From: Aphanothece saxicola GSE-SYN-MK-01-06B
Lineage (GTDB): Bacteria > Cyanobacteriota > Cyanobacteriia > PCC-6307 > Cyanobiaceae
Length of the DNA: 64,000 nucleotides
Direction of reading: 5' to 3'
Assembly (NCBI GenBank): GCA_019359745.1
Contig: JAHHGT010000001.1
Coordinates: 496,001-560,000, forward strand
Made by a program: the position numbers and the translations under genes. Positions 53,982 through 61,530 of the stretch are shown piece by piece (position 1 is the stretch's first letter; every line of letters begins with the position of its first letter). A model generated the notes under the pieces. It did not search any database, had not been told where the DNA came from, and was given only the letters and a program-made list of their open reading frames with translations.

Positions 53982-54725
53982 TCACCCGAGGGTGGCTTCA
54001 CTGGCCCAGAGCCGGCCATCCTCCATCCGCACCAGGCGATCCGCCACATCGAGGATGCGCGGGTCGTGGGTCACCATCAGCACCCCGCAGCCCTCATCAC
54101 GGGCCAACCGCTTGAGCAGATCCACCACCTCGCGGCCGGTGCGGCTGTCGAGGGCGGCGGTGGGTTCGTCGGCCAGCAGCAGGCGGGGATGGGCCGCCAG
54201 GGCCCGGGCGATCGCCACCCGCTGCTTCTGGCCGCCGGAGAGGTCGTGGGGGAGCTTGCCGAGGTGGTCGGACAGCCCCACGGCGCGCAGCCATTCCCGG
54301 GAAAGGTCGCGGCGGGCGCGGTAGCTCAGATCCGGCAGCAGGTCGGCCCCCATCTGGACGTTCTGCTCCGCAGTGAGGCAGCGCAGCAGGTTGTGGCCCT
54401 GGAAGATCATGCCGACGCTGCGGCGCAGCAACTGGCGCTCGTGGCGGCTGGAGCCCTTCAGCTCACAGCCCAGCACCGTCACCGACCCCTCCATCACCTG
54501 ACGCAAGGCCCCCACCAGGGTGAGCAGGGTGGTCTTGCCGCACCCCGAAGGCCCCGTGAGCAGCACCACCTCCCCGGGATGGATGTCCAGGTCGATGCCC
54601 TGCAGCACCTGGCGCTCCATCGAGCCGGTGCCATACCAATGGCTGAGGCCCCGCACCGACACCGTGGCGGGGCCGGCGCCCGTGCTGGCGGTGGGGGGGG
54701 CGGAACCGGGGTGGAGGGTGGTCAT
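53982..54725 (-). CDS. devA: DevA-type ABC exporter ATP-binding protein
   Basis: The 247-residue ATPase has Walker A GPSGCGKTTLLTLVGALR (about 59-76), signature LSGGQKQRVAIARALA, Walker B LLLADEPTAALD and the switch region VTHDPRILDVADRLV. It belongs to the MacB/LolD/DevA group. Order on the minus strand is devB, devC, devA, with a 4-bp gap before this gene. In Anabaena the DevBCA exporter with TolC moves glycolipids for the heterocyst envelope; unicellular species keep it for other lipids or signals. Confidence 0.9.
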   Translation of the reverse strand: MTTLHPGSAPPTASTGAGPATVSVRGLSHWYGTGSMERQVLQGIDLDIHPGEVVLLTGPSGCGKTTLLTLVGALRQVMEGSVTVLGCELKGSSRHERQLLRRSVGMIFQGHNLLRCLTAEQNVQMGADLLPDLSYRARRDLSREWLRAVGLSDHLGKLPHDLSGGQKQRVAIARALAAHPRLLLADEPTAALDSRTGREVVDLLKRLARDEGCGVLMVTHDPRILDVADRLVRMEDGRLWASEATLG

Positions 54726-54729
54726 CGGC

Positions 54730-55896
54730 TCAGAAGATGTCCGCCGGGTCGGCGTCGCCCAGCTTGCGCATCGCCATCGCCGCCGAACCCATGCACATCA
54801 CCAGGATCATCAGGAACACGGTGATGGCCCGATCGGCGGCCATGGCCACCGGCAGCTTGGTGGCGGCATGGATGACGGCGTACAGCACCTGGCCGGCGGC
54901 GTAGGCGGGCAGGTAGCCGAAGATCGCCAGCAGCAGGCCCTCCCGCGCCACCACGCCCAGGAGGGTCAGCAGGCTGTAGCCCATGGCCATGAGGGTGGCG
55001 TACTCCGGCAGGTGATCGCTGACATCGGAATAGAGGATCTGATAGACGATCACGCACCCGACAATGAAGCCCATGGCGGCCCCGAGGGTGAAGATGAAGC
55101 CGATGGCGGTGCTGCTGCGCCAGTAGTCCATCTCCAGATCGAGGAACCCCTGCTTGGTGAGAACGCTGACGTCCTCCGGCAGCAGGGCACGCAGGCGTTC
55201 GGCCACCCGGGCGGGGTCGGCCCCGGGCCGCAGACGGATCAGCCCCAGTTCGATGCTGCCGGGGGGGGTGTTGGGCAGCAGGCTGAGGAAGGTTTCCCGG
55301 CTGGTGAGGATGTTGCCGTCGGCACCGAAGGAGGCGCCGGCGGTGAACAGGCCGGCCACCCGCAGCCGTTTGCCGGCCACTTCGCTCTCCACGGTGCGCC
55401 CCTCACGGAACCACGTCGCCACCGGTCCGAACTCGTCGCGGGACTGGTCGTCGAAGAGCACCCGGCCTTTCTGGGTGAGCCGCGGCGCCAGGGCGGTGAC
55501 GGCCGGATCGATGAACAGGGGATCGCGGGGCTCGAAGCCCAGGGCCAGGATCGAGCGGGTGCCCTTGGTTTTGGGGTTGCGCCAGAGCAGCAGGTTCCAG
55601 TGCACCGGCGTGGTGCCGGTCACGTCCGGATCGGCCATGGCCTGCACCAGCCGGCGCTGGGGAAAGCCGGTCATGCTGATCGAGCTCTTGGTGCGCGGGC
55701 TGAGCAACACCAGATCGGTGTCGAACAGCTTGTGCACCGTGATGCTGGAGTCGAACAGGGCATCGCGGAAGCCCAGCTGCATGAACATCAGGATCCCCGC
55801 GAAGGTGATCCCGGCCAGGGCCACGGCCAGCCGCATCGGCTGGCGGGTGAGCAGCAGCCAGGCCAGGGGAATCCGGCGTCCCTGCCAGAACGTCAT
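54730..55896 (-). CDS. devC: DevC-type ABC exporter permease
   Basis: The 388-residue membrane protein has one N-terminal helix (LAVALAGITFAGILMFMQLG, about 28-47), a periplasmic domain (about 50-260) and three C-terminal helices of FtsX type (about 270-375; FIFTLGAAMGFIVGCVIVYQ). The conserved MFMQLGFRDALFDSS is a DevC hallmark. It follows devB with a 4-bp overlap and precedes devA. Confidence 0.92.
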   Translation of the reverse strand: MTFWQGRRIPLAWLLLTRQPMRLAVALAGITFAGILMFMQLGFRDALFDSSITVHKLFDTDLVLLSPRTKSSISMTGFPQRRLVQAMADPDVTGTTPVHWNLLLWRNPKTKGTRSILALGFEPRDPLFIDPAVTALAPRLTQKGRVLFDDQSRDEFGPVATWFREGRTVESEVAGKRLRVAGLFTAGASFGADGNILTSRETFLSLLPNTPPGSIELGLIRLRPGADPARVAERLRALLPEDVSVLTKQGFLDLEMDYWRSSTAIGFIFTLGAAMGFIVGCVIVYQILYSDVSDHLPEYATLMAMGYSLLTLLGVVAREGLLLAIFGYLPAYAAGQVLYAVIHAATKLPVAMAADRAITVFLMILVMCMGSAAMAMRKLGDADPADIF

Positions 55897-56837
55897 GGCT
55901 GCAGGCGGGCGATCACCTTCAGGCCGGTGAGGGAGGCGACCTTGGCCCCATCACTGGGATCGAGACGCACCCGTACCTCCACGACGCGGGCATCGGCATC
56001 ACCGGTGGGGTCGGTGGAGAGCACCTCCCGCTGGCGCACCTGGGGGCTGATGCGCCGCACCGTTCCCCTGAGGGTGCCGTCGAAGCCGCCGTTCTCACTG
56101 GTGAGGGTCACGGCCTGGCCGAGCCGCACCCGGTCGATATCGCTCTCATAGACCTCGACGGAGGCTTCCATGCGGTCACTGGCCCCCAGTTCGAGGATGC
56201 CCTTGTCGCCGGGGCGTTCGCCGACGCGTGACTGGATGCGCAGCACCGTGCCGTCGATCGGGGCCCGCAATTCGGTGTTGACCAGATCCGTGCTGGCCTT
56301 GACCAGGGAGGCCCTGGCCTCCTGCAACGCGCCCTGGAGCTCCAGGGTGCGCTGCTCGAGCACATCGAGATCGGCGGCCGAATAGGCCCCGTCGCTGGCC
56401 AGCTTGCGGTAGCGCGCCAGGTCCCGGCTCTGGATCGTGAGCCGGCGGCCAAGGTTGGCGATGCGGGTGCGGATCAGGGACAGCTCCGCCCGCTGCAGCG
56501 GCTGGTTGTCGAAGCGTGCCAGCAGCTGGCCGGCCTGGACCCGGTCGCCCTCGGCCACCAGCAGTTCGGTGATGCGGGGGCTGCCGCCGATGCCGGTGAT
56601 CGGAGCCGCCAAAACGCGCACATCGCCGTCAGGTTCCAGCTGGCCCAGGGCCGCCACGGCCTCCACCGGGGCAGGCTTCCTGGCCACGGCGGCCACAGGG
56701 GCCTTGGCGGGCTGCAGGCGTTGAACCAGCACGACCCCACCGACCACCAGGCCGGCCACGCCGGCGAGGATCAGGCCGTTGCGCCAGGGGCCGGTGGGTC
56801 GTCGAAGAGCAGGTCTTCGATGTAGCGATCCGCCCAC
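55893..56837 (-). CDS. devB: DevB-type periplasmic adaptor (HlyD family)
   Basis: From a GTG at 56837 it has 314 residues; the true start is not fixed and could be up to 28 codons earlier. A single membrane anchor (LILAGVAGLVVGGVVLVQRL, about 21-40) is followed by the lipoyl half-motif (GQLEPDGDVRVLAAPITG), a coiled coil (about 110-190; LGRRLTIQSRDLARYRKLAS) and the second half-motif (LRAPIDGTVLRIQSRVGE). Such adaptors join the ABC permease to a TolC-type outer-membrane channel. The start region overlaps the pcyA coding end by about 67 bp, so it is likely co-transcribed with pcyA. Confidence 0.87.
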   Translation of the reverse strand: MGGSLHRRPALRRPTGPWRNGLILAGVAGLVVGGVVLVQRLQPAKAPVAAVARKPAPVEAVAALGQLEPDGDVRVLAAPITGIGGSPRITELLVAEGDRVQAGQLLARFDNQPLQRAELSLIRTRIANLGRRLTIQSRDLARYRKLASDGAYSAADLDVLEQRTLELQGALQEARASLVKASTDLVNTELRAPIDGTVLRIQSRVGERPGDKGILELGASDRMEASVEVYESDIDRVRLGQAVTLTSENGGFDGTLRGTVRRISPQVRQREVLSTDPTGDADARVVEVRVRLDPSDGAKVASLTGLKVIARLQP

Positions 56838-57529
56838 TGGGGGTTGAACGCCTTCTCCAGAACCCTCCGGGTCTTGTCGTTTTGTTTCTGTTGCTTGCAA
56901 TACCTCAGCTGCCCTTGCCATCGGGCAACCGTAGCCGGATGGTCATGGGCTTGGGAAGGGCTCACGCTGGCGGCTTCGGCGAGCACGCCGAGGAAGCTGG
57001 CGACCTCTTCGACGAACCCCTGCTCCTCCGCTGGCGACACCGGCCGCACGAACAGCACATGGGGGGAGAAGATCGAGCCCCAGGGCGGTAACTCCCGCAC
57101 CTGCTCGAAGCTCGGACGGGCGCGGGCGGCCAGGCCCGCGGCGATCCCCTCCGGCAGCGCCTCCCCGACCGGCGAGAGGTCGACGATGGCGGCACTCACC
57201 CCGGCCTTGCCCGCCACGATGTCGGCACCGAACACCGGCAGATCGTGGCGGGGATCGGGAAAGAACACACAGTGAAGGATCTGCAGTCCGGCCCCGAGGC
57301 GGGCCGTCTCCAGGTGCAGCTTGCGCAGGCCCCGGCAGCGGTGCACCTCATTGCGGATGAACAGGGCATCCCCGTCCAGACTGCCGCTGATGGCCTCCAG
57401 GTCGGGATCGATCCCCAGGGGGGCGAGATCCGGCAGCGCGTTGCGACAGAGGCGGATCCGCTCCGCCAGACCATCCACCAGGGGGTGGATGCCACCGTCT
57501 CCGGCCGGAGCGACCTCACCCATCGACAC
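56771..57529 (-). CDS. pcyA: phycocyanobilin:ferredoxin oxidoreductase
   Basis: PcyA reduces biliverdin IXalpha by four electrons to phycocyanobilin, the chromophore of phycobiliproteins. It has 252 residues. The family core is visible: FIRNEVHRCRGLRKLHLETA with the conserved Glu, LQILHCVFFPDPRHDLPVFG (His and proline region) and GADIV with the catalytic Asp. The end reads NPQWADRYIEDLLFD as in other PcyA. ATG at 57529 or 57523 may start it. It is divergent from the first M16 peptidase gene, whose annotated start is only 2 bp away, and its 3' end overlaps devB. Confidence 0.96.
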   Translation of the reverse strand: MSMGEVAPAGDGGIHPLVDGLAERIRLCRNALPDLAPLGIDPDLEAISGSLDGDALFIRNEVHRCRGLRKLHLETARLGAGLQILHCVFFPDPRHDLPVFGADIVAGKAGVSAAIVDLSPVGEALPEGIAAGLAARARPSFEQVRELPPWGSIFSPHVLFVRPVSPAEEQGFVEEVASFLGVLAEAASVSPSQAHDHPATVARWQGQLRYCKQQKQNDKTRRVLEKAFNPQWADRYIEDLLFDDPPAPGATA

Positions 57530-57531
57530 TC

Positions 57532-58839
57532 ATGACAGCAGAATGCGGATCCTGCCATGCGTCCGTGAGTGTGTCCCTGGGTTGTTGCGGGTCCTTGCTG
57601 CCCGGGCTGGCCGACCCCGTCGGCCACACCCTCGCCAATGGCGTCGAACTGGTGCAGCTCGAACTGGAGGACGCCCCCCTGGTCTGTCTCGACTTCTGGT
57701 GCCGGGCCGGCAGCGCCTTCGAGAACCCGGCCGAGAGCGGCATGGCCCATTTCCTCGAGCACATGGTGTTCAAGGGCAGTGACGGGCTGGCGGCCGGGGA
57801 GTTCGATCGCCGCATCGAGGCCCTGGGGGGCAGCAGCAATGCCGCCACCGGCTTCGACGATGTCCACTTCCACGCCCTGATGCCGCCGGAGGGGGCCGCC
57901 GAAGCCCTCGATCTGCTGATGGATCTGGTGCTGCAGCCCCGCCTCGACCCCGACAGCTTCGCCATGGAGAGGCAGGTGGTTCTGGAGGAACTGGCCCAGA
58001 GCGAGGATCAACCCGAGGAGGTGGCCATTCAGCGCCTGCTCTCCCTGGCCTGCCCCGATCACCCCTATGGCCTGCCGATCCTGGGCCGTCGCGAGGCCCT
58101 GGTGGCCCACGACCCGGCCGCCATGGCGGCCTTCCATCAGCGCCAGTACGCCGCCGGCCGTTGCGTCCTGGCCCTCAGCGGCGCCGTGGCGGATGGGGAT
58201 CTGCTGGCGCGGGCCGCTGCGGGCCCCCTCGCGGCCCTGGCGACCACCAGCGCGGCGATGGCCCCGGCGACCCTTCGCGTCACCCCGGGGGTGCACCGAC
58301 TGGCCGTGCCGCGGCTGGAGGCCTCCCGACTGCTGATGCTCTGGTGGCTGCCGGCCGCCAGCGATGTGGAGGGGCTGGTGGGCGCGGATCTGGCCACCAC
58401 CGTGCTGGCGGAGGGACGCCGCAGCCGTCTGGTCGACCGCCTGCGGGAGCAGCTTCAGATCGTCGAGAGCATTGACCTGGACCTGCACGCGATGGAGGGC
58501 GGCAGCTTCGCCCTGCTGGAGGCGGTCTGCGACGAGGAGGACCTGGGCGCGGTGCGGGGGGCCATCACCCAGGTGTGGCAGGAGCTGCGCCAGGAGCGTC
58601 TCGGCGAGCAGGACTGGTGGCGGGCGCGCCGCCTGGTCGCCAACGGCTATCGCTTTTCCCTGGAATCCCCCGGCGGCGTGGCCTCCCTGATCGGCAGCAG
58701 CCGCCTCTGGGGACGGCGTCAGCCCCTCGACCAGCCCCTGGCGTTGCTGGACCGGTGGTCGCCAGACCGGCTCCAGGAGCAGATGCTGGACCTGCTGGAT
58801 CCGGCCCGGGCCTGCCTGCTCGAGGCGGTGCCGGCATGA
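57532..58839 (+). CDS. M16 zinc peptidase, catalytic subunit
   Basis: The protein has up to 435 residues from the ATG at 57532; in-frame GTGs at 57565 and 57571 are alternatives and would leave more room for divergent promoters. The inverted zinc motif is HFLEH (in GMAHFLEHMVFKGSDG, near residue 73), with the third ligand Glu in VLEELAQSED. M16 members process or degrade peptides; in cyanobacteria some are paired like the mitochondrial processing peptidase. There is no signal peptide, so it is cytosolic. It overlaps the second M16 gene by 4 bp. Confidence 0.93.
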   Translation: MTAECGSCHASVSVSLGCCGSLLPGLADPVGHTLANGVELVQLELEDAPLVCLDFWCRAGSAFENPAESGMAHFLEHMVFKGSDGLAAGEFDRRIEALGGSSNAATGFDDVHFHALMPPEGAAEALDLLMDLVLQPRLDPDSFAMERQVVLEELAQSEDQPEEVAIQRLLSLACPDHPYGLPILGRREALVAHDPAAMAAFHQRQYAAGRCVLALSGAVADGDLLARAAAGPLAALATTSAAMAPATLRVTPGVHRLAVPRLEASRLLMLWWLPAASDVEGLVGADLATTVLAEGRRSRLVDRLREQLQIVESIDLDLHAMEGGSFALLEAVCDEEDLGAVRGAITQVWQELRQERLGEQDWWRARRLVANGYRFSLESPGGVASLIGSSRLWGRRQPLDQPLALLDRWSPDRLQEQMLDLLDPARACLLEAVPA

Positions 58840-60161
58840 GCCTCGCCACGCCTGCCAGCTCCGAGAACAACCGCACCCTGGACGGAGGTCTGCCCCTGCG
58901 GATCCTGCACCGGCCCGGCCCGGCGATCCTGGCGGCCCGTCTGGCGATTCCGGGCGGCAGCGGCCGGGATCCGGCCGGAGGCCGGGGTGCCCACCAGCTG
59001 CTGGCCGGCAGCATGACCCGGGGCTGCGGCGAGCTGGATGCCGAGGCCCTGGCCGATTGCGTCGAAGGGGCCGGCGCCGCCCTGCGGGTGGAGGCCCATG
59101 AGGACGGTCTGGTGCTGGCCCTGAAATGTGCCGCCGACGACGCCCCCACCCTGGTGCCGCTGCTGCTGGCGATGGTGCGGCGGCCGCGGCTGGAGCCCGA
59201 GCAGGTGGCGATCGAACGCCAGCTCAACCTGCAACTGCTGCAGCGCCAGAAGGAGGACCCCTTCCAGCTGGCCCACGACCAGCTGCGTCGCCTGCTCTAC
59301 GGCGACGGCCCCTACGGCCATGACCCCCTTGGAATCGAGGCCGAGCTGGCCGGTCTCGGACCGGAGGACCTGCGCCCGCTGGTGGAGAGCCTCGGGGCTG
59401 ACGGGGCCGTGCTCGTGCTCTGTGGCGACGCCCCTTCCTCCCTGGAGGCGGCCCTGGAGCGGGAACTGGTGGTGTCCCCCTGGAGCACCCATGCCCCCCG
59501 GCCGCAGGCCTTCGCCGGTCCACCACGGGCCACGGGGCACTTTGGCCAGCAGGTGCAGGACACGGAACAGGTGGTGCTGATGCTGGGGGCCGCGACCGTT
59601 CCCCTGGCCCATCCCGACGCCCTGGCCCTGCGGCTGCTGCAGGCGCACCTGGGCCTCGGCATGTCCAGCCGCCTGTTCATCACCATGCGGGAGGAGCGCG
59701 GTCTGGCCTACGACGTCGGCGTGCACCTGCCGGCCTATTCCGGCGGTCCGCCCTTTGTCATGCACCTGTCCACGTCGGCGGAGCGGGTGGCCGAGGCCAC
59801 CACCTGCCTGCTGGAGGAGTGGCAGCGGCTCCTGGAGGAGACCCTGGACGAGGGCTCACGGCTGCTGGCCCTGGCCAAGTTCCAGGGGCAGGACGCCATG
59901 GGCCGCCAGACCTGCTCCCAGATCGCTGAACGCCAGGCCCTGGTGCTCAGCCAGGGCCTGCCCTCCGACCATGTGCGCCAGGTGATGGAGCGGGCTCCCG
60001 GACTCAGCCCAGAGGATCTGAGGGCGGCGGCCCGCCGCTGGCTGCCCGCCCCCAGCCTGAGCCTGGTGGGACCGGCCCCGGCCCTGGAGCGGGCGCACCA
60101 GGCCTGGCGGAGCCATGGACTCAGCGGTCCGCAGGAGCCGGTTCCAGATCGGAGAGGTTGA
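58836..60161 (+). CDS. M16 peptidase-family partner lacking the zinc site
   Basis: The ATG at 58836 gives 441 residues. It aligns with M16 proteins (GRGAHQLLAGSMTRGCGELD at the position of the zinc helix) but has HQLLAGS in place of HxxEH, so it cannot hold catalytic zinc. The glycine-rich and C-terminal parts (RLFITMREERGLAYDVGVHL) are well kept, and that region helps bind substrate in active heterodimers. It is most likely the non-catalytic half of a complex with the preceding gene product, translated with it (4-bp overlap). The last 41 bp overlap the convergent CRR42-like gene. Confidence 0.9.
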   Translation: MSLATPASSENNRTLDGGLPLRILHRPGPAILAARLAIPGGSGRDPAGGRGAHQLLAGSMTRGCGELDAEALADCVEGAGAALRVEAHEDGLVLALKCAADDAPTLVPLLLAMVRRPRLEPEQVAIERQLNLQLLQRQKEDPFQLAHDQLRRLLYGDGPYGHDPLGIEAELAGLGPEDLRPLVESLGADGAVLVLCGDAPSSLEAALERELVVSPWSTHAPRPQAFAGPPRATGHFGQQVQDTEQVVLMLGAATVPLAHPDALALRLLQAHLGLGMSSRLFITMREERGLAYDVGVHLPAYSGGPPFVMHLSTSAERVAEATTCLLEEWQRLLEETLDEGSRLLALAKFQGQDAMGRQTCSQIAERQALVLSQGLPSDHVRQVMERAPGLSPEDLRAAARRWLPAPSLSLVGPAPALERAHQAWRSHGLSGPQEPVPDRRG

Positions 60162-60402
60162 TCAGGAAGGTGCCGCGGCGGAAACGGATGGCCCTCAGCT
60201 CCAGGGCCCGGATTTCCACGACCCGGCCCACTTCCCCCGGATCCACCAGATCCGGGGGACGCAGCATCGGCATCGGGTCGGCGGTCTTGAGGTAACGCAG
60301 GGGCTGGCGCAGCCGCACGGCATCGCCCAGATGGATCGCCGCCGGCGCCTCCAACGGCACACCCTCCCCTGGCGCGGGATCGGTGGGGGTGAGGTCCGGC
60401 AT
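60121..60402 (-). CDS. CRR42-like / DUF3148 small protein
   Basis: The 93-residue protein has an SH3-like beta domain: HLGDAVRLRQPLRYLKTADP, MPMLRPPDLVDPGEVGRVVE and RFRRGTFLINLSDLEP. The KTADPMPMLRPPDL stretch is the hallmark of the DUF3148 family, which includes the plant CRR42 protein needed to assemble chloroplast NDH. A role in NDH-1 assembly here is inferred from that. Its coding end overlaps the M16 partner gene by 41 bp; it is divergent from bioY. Confidence 0.8.
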   Translation of the reverse strand: MPDLTPTDPAPGEGVPLEAPAAIHLGDAVRLRQPLRYLKTADPMPMLRPPDLVDPGEVGRVVEIRALELRAIRFRRGTFLINLSDLEPAPADR

Positions 60403-60484
60403 CGGTACGGCGCTCCAGCGGCCTGGGGGCCCTTCTCAGCCGAACCTAGCTGGAGCAGGATGGGCGCCAGCCACGGACGGTTCA

Positions 60485-61054
60485 TTGCGGGCCCTTGCCA
60501 CCTGGAGCGGAGCGATCGCCGGCCTCCTGCTCATCCTTGTCGGCGGTCTGGTGCCGGCGGCCTTTCCGGTTCACGAGGCCGGTGGCTGGGGCGTGCGGCC
60601 CCTGGGCATCACCCTGCAGGTGCCGGCGCTGCTGCTGAGCGCCCTGGTCTGCGGACCCCGCAGTGCGACCCTGGCGGCCGTGGCCTATCTCAGCGTCGGT
60701 CTGTTCCAGCTGCCGGTGTTCCACGAGGGTGGAGGGGTCGGCTACCTGCTGGATCCGGGCTTCGGCTACCTGGCGGGCTTCCTGCCGGCCGCCTGGATCA
60801 CCGGCAAGTTGGCGCGCCAGCCGGGCATGGACGATCCCCTCACCCTCGCCGGGGCCGCCGCCATCGGCCTGGTGGTGCTGCATCTCTGCGGCCTCACCAA
60901 CCTGCTGCTGGGCAGCCTGGCCGGCCGCTGGGGGGGTGACACGCTCACCCTGGTGGTGGGCTACAGCCTGGCCCTGCTGCCCCAGCTCCTGCTCTGCTGC
61001 GCCGCCGGCCTGCTGGGCTGGTTGCTGCGCCGGGTGCTGCTGGTGCCCTCGTGA
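60485..61054 (+). CDS. bioY: biotin transporter BioY (ECF S component)
   Basis: A TTG at 60485 gives 189 residues, standard for BioY. Five to six membrane helices are visible: AGLLLILVGGLVPAAFPV, LLLSALVCGPRSATLAAVAY, YLAGFLPAAWITG, and others. The hallmark region is LGITLQVPALLLSALV with GPRSA just after. It binds biotin and works with ECF modules EcfA/EcfT or alone. No ecf genes are adjacent, and no BirA site was identified upstream. The stop is fused to the ATG of lspA (TGATG). Confidence 0.92.
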   Translation: MRALATWSGAIAGLLLILVGGLVPAAFPVHEAGGWGVRPLGITLQVPALLLSALVCGPRSATLAAVAYLSVGLFQLPVFHEGGGVGYLLDPGFGYLAGFLPAAWITGKLARQPGMDDPLTLAGAAAIGLVVLHLCGLTNLLLGSLAGRWGGDTLTLVVGYSLALLPQLLLCCAAGLLGWLLRRVLLVPS

Positions 61055-61530
61055 TGGCCCGTCCGCTGCGGCGGCGGCTGGGGATCGTGCTGCTGGCGGT
61101 CCTTGCCCTGCTGCTCGATCAGGTGAGCAAGGCCTGGGCCCTTGACTACCTCGCCAGTGGCAGCATCCGCCCGCTGCTGCCTGGCCTGCTCCAACTGCAG
61201 CGGGTCAGCAACACAGGGGCCGCCTTCAGCCTGTTCACCGGGGCGACGATCCAGCTGGGCCTGGTGAGCGCCCTTGTGAGCGCTGGTCTGCTGGTCTGGA
61301 TCGTCTGGCGCCCTCCCGCCGGCCTGTGGAGCGGCCTGGCCCTGGGACTGCTGCTCGGAGGGGCCCTAGGCAACGGCATCGACCGCTGGCGCTATGGGGC
61401 GGTGGTGGATTTCCTGGAATTCGTCCCGATCCATTTCCCGATCTTCAACCTCGCCGACGTGGCCATCAACCTGGCCGTCGCGTGTTTCCTCATCGACCTG
61501 TTGCGACCCCATGCCGACCGCCATCCTTGA
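61054..61530 (+). CDS. lspA: lipoprotein signal peptidase (signal peptidase II)
   Basis: LspA cleaves prolipoprotein signal peptides in the plasma membrane, for example that of the LptC-like lipoprotein in this window. It has 158 residues and four membrane helices. The catalytic aspartates are in GNGIDRWRYGAVVDFLE and FNLADVAINLAV. VSNTGAAFSLF is the conserved N-terminal loop. The ATG overlaps the bioY stop by 1 bp, and its 3' end overlaps the PBP start by 20 bp. Confidence 0.96.
   Translation: MARPLRRRLGIVLLAVLALLLDQVSKAWALDYLASGSIRPLLPGLLQLQRVSNTGAAFSLFTGATIQLGLVSALVSAGLLVWIVWRPPAGLWSGLALGLLLGGALGNGIDRWRYGAVVDFLEFVPIHFPIFNLADVAINLAVACFLIDLLRPHADRHP

Noticed and set aside
15599-60529. HIP1 palindromes (GCGATCGC)
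   Set aside because: I found about eight copies by eye (for example 15599, 17696, 28072, 36032, 36979, 54209, 60522), only a few times chance for this GC content, so this is not a HIP1-rich genome.
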